64,000 nt of DNA, from positions 3,016,800-3,080,799 of the forward strand of contig NC_087388.1 in NCBI RefSeq assembly GCF_963675165.1, in the 5' to 3' direction. Shown one piece after another: positions 11,130 through 21,740 of the stretch. Each line of letters starts with the position of its first letter. The first letter of the stretch is position 1. A model generated the notes under the pieces. The model had not been told where the DNA came from and searched no databases. It was given only the letters and a program-made list of their open reading frames with translations. The translations under genes were made by a program, and so were the position numbers. This DNA is from Halichondria panicea. Taxonomy: Eukaryota; Porifera; Demospongiae; Suberitida; Halichondriidae.

Positions 11130-11535
11130 AATCTGAAGTCAACCCTGTTCCTCCACCTCAGTTTGATGGACAAAATTATAGTCCTAGCTCCACCCACAAA
11201 ACGGAAACATCCAGCTCCTCCCCCAGTTTTGCAGCAAACAAGCCCAGCACACTTCCCAAGAAACAAGCGGCTCGTACTACTCTCACAAAGCGAAAGGAAG
11301 ACGCCTAAGCTATAATTTGCAGCAAACAAGCCCAGCAAACGAGCGGCTCCTATACTACTCTTGAACAAAGCGAAAGGAACTTTAGGAAGAAGCCAAAGCT
11401 AGATTCCCAGCACTTCCATACATCCAGCTCCTCCCCCATGCAGCCTTGCAGCAAAAAAGCACAGCACACTGCCGCCTAAAAAACGAGCGTCTCCTACTAC
11501 TCTCGAACAAAGCCAAAAAAAGAAACTAGAGCTTC
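11130..11535 (+). repeat. Three degenerate tandem units in a coding-like stretch
   Basis: Units starting CCAGCTCCTCCCCCA or TTGCAGCAAACAAGCCCAGC, and ending near CTCGAACAAAGC, recur at about 11,212, 11,318 and 11,428. The first unit lies in an open frame (TKRKHPAPPPVLQQTSPAHF then SERKTPKL), basic and proline-rich, preceded by a possible acceptor CCACCTCAG. The later units are out of frame or interrupted. This could be an expanded low-complexity exon of the gene fragment downstream, or a decayed minisatellite. Confidence 0.4.
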
Positions 11536-11718
11536 TCTCTTTCATTGTAGTTCTGTTATTATATTACTAGACAAAGCATCTAGCTACAATAATTTTTATG
11601 TTATTACATGTGCATCTTCTTGTAAATCACAATACAATGTACAATCTCGTAGTTTGTAGCCCAGAGCAATCTATAGTACCGGTACTATAGCTCATAGTTC
11701 CCTGCTAAATACACTCAA

Positions 11719-12507
11719 ATGGGATCTAACTATTATATAGTGCCTGAAACGACGAGTAACAGAGACAAGGGGGGTGAACAGAGTGAAACCATTAGGACAG
11801 TAATTTCCAAAGGAGGGTATACTTACGAGCTATCTACAAGCGACCTAGCCCTCAAACAATCTGCCTTCACAGCTGGAAATGGAGTAAGCTTAACATTCCA
11901 TTAAATTAATGCATATATATTATAATGCAGGGATTTACCATGCATAAGCATTAACAGGGTGCATGCGATACGTGAGGGGGGCTACATGTGGTATGGCACA
12001 GTTATGGTCTTTAACTTGCATATAGTCATGTATACATGTTTCATCGTACATAATTATATAGAAGAACTTGTGCCACAGTACGGGGTGTACATGTCGTTCA
12101 TTGACGTAGACAGTAAGGAGCAGGGCAGCAAGGGAACTGCCACTGGATTAATGAGAAGTTTGATCTCAATATGGTACCCTCCACTGTGGCTGGCAGCTAG
12201 TTCCGCGTCAAAGGGCATCGGCATCAACCCACGGATCCGAGCAGCAGTATTTAGTAAGTGTAATGATGGTATGCATTAAAGGAACTCACTCAAATGTAAT
12301 TATAGGCCAGAAGAGTTGATCGTGTAAATTACTTGCTGTTAATATTAGTGCTTGATTTAAAATGCTGTATCAACGAGCATTGCGTGGAATGCACTTTGTA
12401 CTGCTTCATTAGAATACTGCTTGGAGAAGTATCCGAGCTGCTCAGCTGACAAGATGATGCGTGATCTGACTAACAAGTGTGGCAAGGAGAGAAGGTCTAG
12501 AATGAAG
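11719..12507 (+). pseudogene. BEN-domain-like gene fragment
   Basis: Three coding-like pieces are visible. The first is a 55-codon exon candidate at 11,719-11,883 ending at a strong donor (GTAAGC). The second, about 12,062-12,253, has SFIDVDSKEQGSKGTATG, LMRSLISIWYPPLWLAAS and GINPRIRAAVF before a GTAAGT donor. The third, about 12,370-12,507, has SIAWNALCTASLEYCLEKY and ends in a basic tail and stop. The central piece resembles a BEN domain (a paired-helix DNA-binding and adaptor fold with LA-x-SS then a basic helix). Phases between the pieces do not join simply, so exons are missing or the locus is broken. Confidence 0.3.
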
Positions 12508-12599
12508 TAGAGGAACAAAGTCTCTGTATTATTAATTATTATAACTTTTGTCAGGCATTAATTATGTATGCATTGAATTAAGCAACAAAATGACTATGT

Positions 12600-14110
12600 A
12601 TGTTTCATTTCATGTGTAAAACAGGTATATTTCATGCATGAAACATGCATGAAGCCTCCTTCTTCACAAGCCTCCCCTGAACAGAAGGCCTGCTACTGAC
12701 TGCTTGCGCATGCGTGGATATTTTCCCCCGTAAAATGTCCTATAATACTGAATTTAATTACGAAAATATTCTGACAAAGTATTGAAAGTCATACACAGAG
12801 CTATTTAGCTAGCTAACTAGCTAGAGACAAAGCTGTAATTTTGTTGTACAGCTATGTACAGCTATTTTCTTTCTGGAGTAGTATAGCAACCTGTAGTATA
12901 GGTAGACTTTCACCAAAGTTAGTATTAGATGGGCGTGGCCTGTCCATTAGGCTATTGTCAGCTTTCACTCGGTTCAGACGATTTTCATCTACACTCTTGC
13001 AGGCTGTGGGTCTTTTGTTAGCATAGTTCTTCTCGAAGGCTAGCATGAAATGTGCATGAAACATGCACCGATCATGCACTAACCATGCACGTTTCATGCA
13101 TTAACCATGCATGAAATTAATGCATGCTTCAGGCAGCATGTTGCTCATGCATGTTTCACACCTAATTATGGCGTAGCCGCACGAGGGATACAGTAAAGCT
13201 GACTGTGTGTGTGTGCGTGTCTGTTCCAGCTGTAACTGCTCAACGGTTGCAATGCGACGAAAACTATAGGCTTCTAGCCACGTTCTCTTGGATTTTGATT
13301 TGTGGATTAGCAATTAAACTAAAGCTTCTTTCTCGAGTTAAGGCTAGTTTAATTAACTCACATTGAAGGCTGTTGCAGTCTCTTCAGAATCTTTCATAGC
13401 ATCATCTGTTTGCACAAACTTTCTATTCAACTTATGAGTTAGCCTTGCACTAAAGCGCTAGCTACAAGAGTCAGAAAGAGCTGCTAAAGAAGCTAGCTAT
13501 TTTAGTAGCCATTAGTGAACTTGCAGACACACCCCTTATTTCTTGATGTAATGCGCATGCGCGCTACATACCACGAGTAAGAGAAACCATGTTGAACCCT
13601 AGATCCTGCAATTTTCTTTTTTGTTGAGGTCCTGGTAAGCCACAAATTAAACCAACCTTTTCGGATAAGTCTTTTAGACACTGCTTGTTATACATGCATG
13701 TAGATACTACTTTCTGTGATTGAATTCTGTCTTTAATACTTATCTCACAGACTACTGCTTTGACAAAGGTTTACTCCCACTGTTTGGCTACAGGCCATTT
13801 AAGACGATCAGTATGCACTATTAACTGTGGACCCCCCCTTTCTTGTGAAACAAGCAAAGCACAGTGCAAATTATTTATCTCTTCTATAACACTCTAATAC
13901 TTTTGAGCGAAAGCAAAAACATGGCGAGAGGCATTAGCAAGCGCACGCTTGCAACACTCGTTATGCACAGTTCTGTAAAGCGTCCCAAATCTTTGTGTGT
14001 TCCATGCATGTTTGCATGAAACACGCATGTTTGACACAATTAGGTACGTACATTGGTACCTAATCGCCTAATCGTACTCATGCATGAAATGTGCTGATAC
14101 ATGTCTGAAA
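12600..14110. repeat. ATGCATGAAAC-rich repeat tract
   Basis: Variants of ATGCATGAAACATGCAT and its reverse complement recur at 12,610-12,655, 13,045-13,150 and 13,995-14,100, separated by unrelated sequence. No coding gene is supported here. The clusters look like dispersed copies of a short interspersed motif, not one continuous satellite. Confidence 0.45.
13165..13315. repeat. Dispersed repeat copy 1 (pair with 30,645)
   Basis: GGCGTAGCC, then ACAGTAAAGCTGACTGTGTG, TGTTCCAGCTGTAACTGCTC, AACGGTTGCAATG and TTGGATTTTGATTTGTGGAT recur with few changes at about 30,645-30,760 in EDRF1 intron 20. No terminal repeats or poly-A tail are obvious. Class unknown; a SINE-like or MITE-like origin is possible. 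Confidence 0.5.
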
Positions 14111-14316
14111 CTTACCTGTTTTAGGTGCTATATTTTCAGTAGGGTATAGTGTTGTTTTATGATACAACTGGGTTGATAATTTATAAATCAAGATCCTGGC
14201 GCAGGGGACAACTCAACATGCACACTGTTGTCACACCCTTTTTCGTGTGAAGGGGCGAGGCTTGCAAGACCAGATGTTATCATGCGTGTCGTAATAGTAT
14301 TTTGAAGGTATAAACT

Positions 14317-14983
14317 CAGGGGCGGATCCAGGATTTAAGGAAGGGGGTTCTAATCTTATAGCAATTCTTGTCCGCGAAAAAAGTTCACTCGGTGCGCAGC
14401 GCCGAAATTTTTGTGACCACGCCCCTTTTAAAGTACCACGCCCACTAATTAACCCTCATGTTCTCCCTCATGATTTATAAACACAGGAGAGATGGTTGTG
14501 ACTGGAGGAGAGATAGTAGTGGTCCCCAGTGGAAAGACAGCCGGTGGTGGCTGGTGAAGAGGAGACTTGGCTATATATAGACTTGTAGAACTTGACCATC
14601 AATAATTATATTATTGATTTTATAGCAATTATACATGTAAGTATGCAGTGTCATTCAATATGCAGTGTCATGCACTCTCCCTTACCTGAAACTTTCCTCT
14701 TCTTACACCAGGAGTCAAGGATTCATGGCTAGATATAATAATCGCTTGACCACGGTGCAAATCAATGTGGCTGCAGTAGCCAGCCCCACCCTCTTGTTAT
14801 GTAGAGAGAACCAGCCCCACCCTTCTATTATGCAAAGAGAACCAGCCCCACCCTTTTATTAAGCAGAGAGGACGTACTTTGTACGACTTTGTCACGACAG
14901 TACAGTTAGCTAGCTAGCTAATATATACTAGCTGGAAGGGTAGTTTGTACGAACCCAACGAACTACCTCTGGATCCGCCCCTG
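14317..14983. mobile_element. Non-autonomous DNA transposon, 15-bp TIRs, 5-bp TSD
   Basis: The element starts CAGGGGCGGATCCAG and ends with its exact reverse complement CTGGATCCGCCCCTG, 667 bp in all. It is flanked on both sides by AAACT, which reads as a 5-bp target-site duplication. No transposase is encoded. Inside, at about 14,775-14,870, are three tandem units of about 31 bp containing AACCAGCCCCACCC. A CAG start with 5-bp duplications suggests the hAT5-type group, by inference. This is the best preserved copy of a family also seen at 45,777, 19,241 and 24,887. Confidence 0.75.
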
Positions 14984-15055
14984 AAACTATCACGAAAAGA
15001 ACGTAGAAAATATTTTACGGATTTAGTTTGTGTGAACTATAAGCCTTTTGGCAGC

Positions 15056-15445
15056 AGTAGAACCTCGCTAATCCGAACCCCTTTAGTCTGAAACCTCGCA
15101 AATCCGGACAAAATGGCAAACAGAACAAGAGGAGGGGCTGTCAATAGAATAGACTACTGCGCAAGCGCACTCTAACTTGCTCAGCTGAATCAGCAATAAT
15201 TGTAATAATAAACTGCTCAATACCTCGCTCAATACAATGACCGTTGCAAAGAAAACGAAGAGAGCTCACAAGACTCAGTGTATTGGAGAGAATTAAAGTA
15301 GAGATAAAAAAGACTATTCTAGAGCCTAGCAGCTTCCATTCTGGCTACAGTAATATCATAATACATGTACACACGTGTCTTCGTTAATGATATTCTAATG
15401 ACATCCGTTAATCCGGTGTATTCAGATGGGGTCTGGTTCGGCCCT
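15056..15445. mobile_element. pogo/Tigger-like terminus and decayed body
   Basis: CAGTAGAACCTCGCTAATCC followed by GAACCCC closely resembles the terminal repeats of pogo/Tigger-type Tc1-mariner elements, and a second internal CCTCGCAAATCCGGAC follows. The right end is only weakly mirrored near 15,405-15,440 (GTTAATCCGG...GGTTCGG), so the outer boundary is uncertain. No transposase frame was recognised. Confidence 0.4.
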
Positions 15446-16211
15446 ATTCTGTATTCGATATTCGTGAGTATAAAAGTGTGCGTGCTTAATCAGCAAAAGC
15501 GTAAAACTTTATACCCTTGAAATACACCAGCAACTACTTTAATAGTCATGGAGACGCTTATATTGATTTTAGGAGCAAGACAGCAATCTTAAGTAAATAA
15601 ACTCACCTTTACTTTAGTGATGCTGGTTTGACAACTTCCAATGAACTATTGCCTAAAAAGGGAAGTTTCCGTCACATCAAACAGAGTATGTAGATCTACC
15701 TCTCCACAACATGCTGGACGGAAAATGAGAGCAATTTGCTACACTAAAATGCTACGTCTATTAATTATTCAATAACGAGTGCTGCAGGCTGCGCTGTGCT
15801 AATGCCTCTCGCCATGTTATGCGTCACAGTAGTAGGGGGGAATAAGCTTTTTATTACTTATAGTAACCTGTGTCTACAGGCTTGCCATCAGCTTTACTAG
15901 GTCAGTGATTATAGTCAAGTTATATTATAACTGAGAAGAAAAGACTTGTGCATGCACCTATTGTATATATATGGTATCATTGTGGCTTACCAGGACCTCA
16001 AGAAAGATTCTGTCCAGATCTGGATTGTTCACTTCTTCTTCTTTGTATTTCTTGCCTCCACTGATAGGAGAGTATCCTTGTTTGGCAACGTGGTGGTTAT
16101 GTCATTTTTTTGCATAATCAGGTCTGCACGGGCTTTTCTGAGCGCGCCCGTGTATGTAATTCACTGTGAATTTTTGGGTTGGGAGGTCATTGAGCCAGGA
16201 TGTGCCGAGCA

Positions 16212-16690
16212 AGTAGCCTATTAGCAGGTTTGGAGAGGAGGTGTAGGCAGACAGCATTGCCATGGGGGGGGGGGGGGGCTTAATAGTAGCATTTCCCTGG
16301 TACTCTGGAGAGCTGGGCAGACCAGTAGGAAGTGGATCGCGTCCTCAGCAGCGGAGTGGCATAGCTTGCAAGTTGGTGATCTTTCACCTTCCCTGAACCT
16401 TGAGGCGTCCCACTCTAGCCCATCGCAGTCCACTAGTAGGCGAATTTTGAAGTTTGAGTGCTGGAGCATTTGTCTGTCCCTTTGCTAATGAGCCACTGAG
16501 GGCAGATTCTTCCTTGGACGAAGGAAGTTAAGCTGCATTCGGCTATAGGGAGCCCACTGCATTCAGACTGCAGTTTGGTGTTGAGTAGAGTTCTTAGAAT
16601 CATTTTGATCGACTTCTTCCATGTAGGCTTGTTGCAGGACCAGGGGAGGGCGAGGGCAGCTGAGAGGGGATGAGTGCGCATGCGCATTAG
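16212..16690 (-). pseudogene. 3' end of a non-LTR retrotransposon ORF2
   Basis: Two overlapping minus-strand frames join by a frameshift near 16,440. The upstream one ends near RICPQWL; the downstream one has KIRLLVDCDGLEWDASRFRE and then a C-x-x-C...H...C cluster (CKLCHS, HFLLVCP). That zinc-knuckle-like cluster after a conserved R-x-R-x-L segment is typical of the C-terminus of LINE reverse-transcriptase polyproteins. The same protein segment occurs on the plus strand at 46,205-46,975. The reverse-transcriptase domain itself is absent, consistent with 5' truncation. Confidence 0.6.
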
Positions 16691-16839
16691 ATCTACACAG
16701 GAATAAGGGGCGTGGCTATTATACTAAATTACAATGTAATAATTATTATGTAATTTATCGTCTGACTATTAATAGCCAGGGAGCCCCCCCCTTCCTACGC
16801 CATGCGCCACTGAGCTGCACTGTTATGCTATAATGTTTT

Positions 16840-18910
16840 ATGATGCGTTCTTGTTACTGTCTGCTGACAGTTTGTGTTGGATTCGTGGCAGTATGGATAG
16901 GGTATGATCTATCAGTATCTCAAGATGGTTCTGAACGATATAGGTTTGGTTCTTTTGCACCAGTAAGGATGGGTTCTCAGGCCAAGTGGTTTGTGGATGG
17001 ACAGGATTATATGTCAGCTGTTGCCGATACCATCATGGCTGCAAAATACGAGATCTTTATAGCTGACTGGCAAATGAATCCTCATATCTTCATGAAGAGG
17101 CCAGACAATGGAATAACCAGCTTGGAATCACGGCTAGACCGGATGCTGCTAAAAAAAGCTGAAGAAGGTGTTCGTGTGTACATACTACTGTACTGGGAAA
17201 CTAAAATAAATGCTGATATGGACCTTGGAAGTGACTACGCACAATCTATTTTGAGGCATAAAAATATTAAAGTATACCGTCATCCAACATTCTACACTCC
17301 TGTAAGCAATCCTAAAAACTCTGTTGAGGTGGAGCCACCATGAGAAGGTGGTCGTTGTTGACCGGATCATTGCATTTGTTGGTGGGATTGACTTGTGTTT
17401 TGGACGCTGGGACACACATTCCCATGAGTTGCATGATGACTATCCTCTTCATCCTTGTGTATTAGGTAAAGAAGATAGTGAACATTCCGTTACTGAGGAA
17501 GCCACTGAGGAAGCCACTGAGGATACTAGTAAGGAACCAATAAAGAAATATCGTCGTTGGATTGGCAAGGATTATGGCAATACCCTTCTTGGTGTTGTTA
17601 GGACTAAATTTAATGAACCTTTTCAAGATTATATTAACAGAAAGAATGATCCTCGAATGCCATGGCATGATGTTTCATGTATGTTCAATGGAGATCCTGC
17701 TTTAGATGTTGCAAGACACTTTATTCAGAGATATAATGCGATCAACCATGAGAATTCTTGGTTGAAGTTTTGGAATCGTCCCCAACTTTCCATTGAGAAT
17801 TGGAATCATCCTGACACTCATGACACCATTCCTGATCCGAGTGCTAGTGACGTCAACATTCAAGTTCTTCGATCAGTAGGAAGCTGGTCAGCTGAGCAGC
17901 CACACGAAGATTCAATTCATCAAGCTTATCTCCATGCAATTAAGAACGCTGAGCATTTCATCTACATCGAAAATCAGTACTTTATTTCATCGCAGCCAAA
18001 AGAGATAATCAGGAATGTTCAGAATGCAATTCAACTGGCTTTATGTGATAGAATTGCCCGTGCTTATCTAAGTAGTGAAAACTTCCATGTGCTTATTTTG
18101 TTGCCTCTACAGCCAGAATTTTCTGATGAATGGGGCACTGGTGGTCCAAAGGATAGTGTGAGTTACTGGAACTATGCTACTCTTTACAGAGGGGAAGATT
18201 CATTATTCCACAAATTGAAGAAAATTGTTCCAGAAGAATACCTACATCGCTATTTGAGTGTATACAGTCTGCGGACACATGACATTTTGGGTGATAGAAT
18301 TGTCACTGAGATTATCTATGTGCACAGTAAGTTGATGATTGTGGACGACCGACTTGCTATCATTGGATCAGCCAATATCAATGACTGCAGCATGCTTGGA
18401 GATAGGGATTCAGAGGTGGATGTGATAATAGAAGACAAAAACCTGATTGATGGGAAAATAAATGGACTACCCTATCGTGTTGGAAAATTCTCTCATGGGT
18501 TAAGATGTCACCTTCTGAAAGAACATCTTGGCTTACTGGATGAGGAAAATTGGGGCATAGATTTGGAAGTAGAGGATCCATTGGCGGACGATTTCTACGC
18601 AGAACTTCTCAAAATAGCTTCAACTAATACTGAAATCTACGAAACAGTATTTTTCCGGAAGATTATTCCAACAAATCCGAAATGGACCTTTGAAGACATG
18701 AAAGAGTGGCAGACTATTGAAGGTCTTGCTGACAGATACCCAGATGAAGCTAAGGAGGAACTAAGCAACATTCGTGGAAGAATTGTCCTATTTCCACCTT
18801 TACATTTATATAAATTCTTCAACGATGTGGTCAAACCATCCAACTTAGATTACCTAAATATGTTTGTGGATAATCGTAACGTTGATGACAGAAAAACAAT
18901 GTATGTATAA
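16840..18910 (+). CDS. Phospholipase D (PLD1/2-type HKD enzyme), one frameshift
   Basis: Predicted to hydrolyse phosphatidylcholine to phosphatidic acid. Two open frames, 16,840-17,343 and about 17,310-18,910, overlap and together give about 690 residues. The first HKD motif, WSHHEKVVVVD then GGIDLCFGRWD, lies just after the frame change; the second, VHSKLMIVD then GSANIND, is near 18,320. The C-terminal part (FSHGLRCHLLKEHLGL, TNTEIY, IRGRIVLFPP) is typical of eukaryotic PLD1/2. The PX and PH domains are missing; instead the N-terminus is a hydrophobic segment (LLTVCVGFVAVWIGYDL) suggesting a membrane anchor. A one-base change in the AAAAA run near 17,306 would explain the shift: assembly error or real mutation. 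No introns are seen, unlike the genes further right. Start chosen as the first Met of the hydrophobic segment. Confidence 0.85.
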
Positions 18911-19240
18911 TGACTTCGATAGCTTCACATTCCTGTGTTGTTGTAGTGTTTACTGTAATTGTACCCATGCATGAGTTATTGCTTTGTACTCTAGCCCGGT
19001 AGCCATATCCCAGCAGCGCCCTTCGTGCATATATGGGAGCCACTGTATTTGTTGTGCACGTAATAACATAAACTCTCTTAACTATACCGTATAGTTAAGA
19101 GTTTATGTTTTGTGTTTAATTAATTATTGAACTGCTGCTCGGTGCACGAACCCAACTATGCTTGGCTTTAAGTTACCAAACAATTCTGCAATTATATTAA
19201 TTATGCATTTCCTTCCTGACAAAATTACTAGCATGAATAT

Positions 19241-19617
19241 CAGGAGGGCTTTGGGGGCTGGAGCCCCCCCTTTCTCTGCAAAAACTACACTAAGAGCCCC
19301 ACCTTCTCTGATGAGTCTTCAGCCTGGGAATTACTGGTATAGATTAGTGGCAGACAAACAGCATGTCCAAGAGCTAGCTATACTATACTAGTAACTTTGA
19401 TTCTTTAGTGCAACAGAACTAAGCTAGCTAGCTACGGCTAGCTAGCTAGCTTTAGCAGTATTATTAATTGAAGCAAGGTGTGGCTATTTCATGCGCAATG
19501 AGTCATTAATTAGGGGGTGTGGCTCCTGGTCACCGGAATTTTCGGCGCTCCGCGCCAAATAGTTTCTGGCGCGAACAGCTCAGCCCCCCCTTCCTCAAAT
19601 TCCTGCCTACGCCCCTG
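19241..19617. mobile_element. CAGG...CCCCTG element with AATAT duplication
   Basis: The right end reads TTCCTGCCTACGCCCCTG and the left end CAGGAGGGCTTTGGGGGC. Both are directly flanked by AATAT, a 5-bp target duplication. The termini match each other only partly, but the right end is the same CAGGGGCGTAG-type end as at 45,777. Non-coding, 377 bp. Confidence 0.5.
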
Positions 19618-19944
19618 AATATTCATGCACTCTTGCAAGAGTTCATAACTCACGCTATTGTGCGGCTACGCCTCGAGGCAAAATTATCCAAGATGAACCC
19701 AGAAGTAGAAGAGGATTGTGAGGATGATTACCAATCTAAAGAGACTTCCAGCCCCACTGCATGGAGCTCATCCGTGGTTATTAGACGTGCTCATTCTTTG
19801 GTGCCTTTCTCCAAACTGAGACCTGTGAGCTCAACCGAAAGATTGTAGATCTATCACATGCATGAGGTTCTATAATTATTTTGCTGTAAAAATGTTTCTA
19901 TTTTACAGGCCGGGTTCCAAACATCTCTAGCGCGAAATTTTCTA

Positions 19945-20058
19945 CTACCGTAAAACCTCGATTTAATTAACATATAAATTCATTGTGTACACATTAAAAC
20001 TACTTTTGCAAAATGTAATTATTTAAAAGTGTCGCTTTAAATCGAGTTTTAACGGTAG
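19945..20058. mobile_element. 114-bp pogo-like MITE
   Basis: CTACCGTAAAACCTCGATTT is mirrored at the other end by AAATCGAGTTTTAACGGTAG. The arms resemble pogo/Tigger terminal repeats (AAAACCTCGATTTAA). A related copy lies at 34,216-34,354 in Sac1 intron 2. Confidence 0.65.
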
Positions 20059-20079
20059 CTTAATTTTCGCTGTTTTCGA

Positions 20080-20209
20080 GGATTAGCAATCCTCCATAAT
20101 TTGGTCCACGAAATGCTAACGGAATACACAACGTCGTTTGACCAAATGAAATGCTTTTAGAGGCCATTCCACGAAATTCAAGTGCCTCAAAATTTCACAT
20201 TATACGGTG
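20080..20209. repeat. Dispersed repeat ending TATACGGT (pair with 42,073)
   Basis: AAATGCTTTTAGAGG, CCACGAAATTCAAG, GCCTCAAAATTT and TATACGGT reappear in reverse complement at 42,073-42,140 in the dipeptidase intron 4. Small, non-coding, probably another MITE family. Confidence 0.5.
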
Positions 20210-20620
20210 CTTAATTGCATGTTGTTCTATTATTCACTGTGATTCGTACAGTGATTAATCGCGTATCAGTACCTTAATGTTACTATTATAGACGGGTAGT
20301 AATTTTAGCGCTTTCAGATTTTTCTCTGTTTTTAGGGTACTAGTTTTGGTGATTTGTAGCAAATTCATGTCCACAATAATGTTGTCAAAAATGTACAAGT
20401 ACGAGTTTTACGATTGAATGGAAAGTTTGCATGGAGTCAGATACAGATGAAAAAAGGGCTAGCTTGCTTAGCATATTCTCAAAAGTTATTACATTATACA
20501 AGAAGTACATTAGAAAAAATATTAATGAAATTCATAATTTTTTATTGCGTTTTATTTTTAATTTAGCATTAATTACAAATTCGCTAAAATTAGTACTCGT
20601 TTATAATAGTAACAATAAGG

Positions 20621-20655
20621 TAATTGCACGTCGTCATTAACGACGTGCAATTACT
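20621..20655. repeat. Perfect 15-bp-arm hairpin
   Basis: TAATTGCACGTCGT, loop CATTA, then ACGACGTGCAATTA. It is too short to classify; possibly a transposon terminus or a cruciform-prone site. Confidence 0.45.
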
Positions 20656-20755
20656 GCCTTGACGACCGCACTTTCGAATAACGGCCGCAGCTAATGTTTT
20701 TACTGAAACTGCAGCTAAAAATGTCCTTAAAACTGCATTACAAACGATTAACAAT

Positions 20756-20909
20756 CAATAGTATGGCTACTCGTGCAATAAGGGATTCATATAAGTAACT
20801 AGCCTCGATTCCCAGGCCTCTCTTCGAGGAAGAGCGGCCTGGAATCGAGGCTAGTTACTTATATGCTATTAGTCCCATATTGCACTAGCTCTTAGCCATA
20901 CTATTAATA
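20756..20909. repeat. Foldback element with AGGCCT/GGCCTGG centre
   Basis: The left arm runs CAATAGTATGGCTACTC, then GTGCAATA, TATAAGTAACTAGCCTCGAT, CCAGGCC. The right arm mirrors it from GGCCTGGAATCGAGGCTAG to TTGCAC and AGCCATACTATT. The CCTCG...CAGGCCT end resembles the hairpins at 25,091 and 34,904. Confidence 0.6.
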
Positions 20910-21740
20910 GTGCCAAATTTTCGAGGCATAGAATTTTTATGGCTTTCATAACTTTAAGTACTTCCTGTAATTCTCGAAAATAAAATCTCCGAATTGAGTA
21001 ATCTGCGAAAGCGAAATACTAAGTCTGCGAAAATTGTATAATATATACCGTCCTGATATTTATTTTTTTCAACCTTCGTCATCGGCTGTGCCTTCCTCCT
21101 TTATCAGTGAGAGCTTATAATAGTTGCTCATTCCCATTCTTCTGCCGACTTTAAATTTATAATCATGTATATATCCAGTGATATTTTTATAATCCCAGCT
21201 CGATCAGCAGAGTTGATCCTCTCCGAAAATTGTTGTAAAATTTATCTGCCAAGATGTTAGTACAGCATAGATTCTACTTGGCCATTAGGAAAGTAGTGAG
21301 CAACTCTCTTCAGCTAGTGTCTTGTTGCACTGTAGTTACTGCTTACAATTTCTATCTACCATTTTAGTTCAACACCTTTTTATTGATTCTCTTGCAGCCA
21401 AGTCGTGATACCATAGTTTGCAACCCTATGCACCGTGAAATCATGACGGCATCACCCCTGAACTTGTAAACGACACAATGCACACTTCTCTATTTGCTTA
21501 TACGATTAAGAGTCTACCTTATAGCTGCCGAACTTACTGTACTTGTTTTCTGCTTCTGACTCTGAACACTCGAATTGCAGTACTGTCTTCCCAGTGGAGT
21601 AGCGCTATATCAAATTTACCCTAAAGTTTGATTGGAAAATTTCTCGTTTGTGAAACGCTGATGATTTTGGCGCATGCGGTGCCAAAACTGGTCCGAGGGA
21701 CCTTTGGTAGCAGACCATTTAAAGTGCATGCAGTTCATTT

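Noticed and set aside
17292-17324. A 27-nt intron in PLD (CCT|GTAAGC...TTGAG|GTG) to explain the frame change
   Set aside because: It is below usual intron size, and its length is a multiple of three, so splicing it would not restore the frame.
20431-20640. 69-residue open frame upstream of EDRF1
   Set aside because: Low-complexity AT-rich translation, ends in a palindrome, no homology or splice context.
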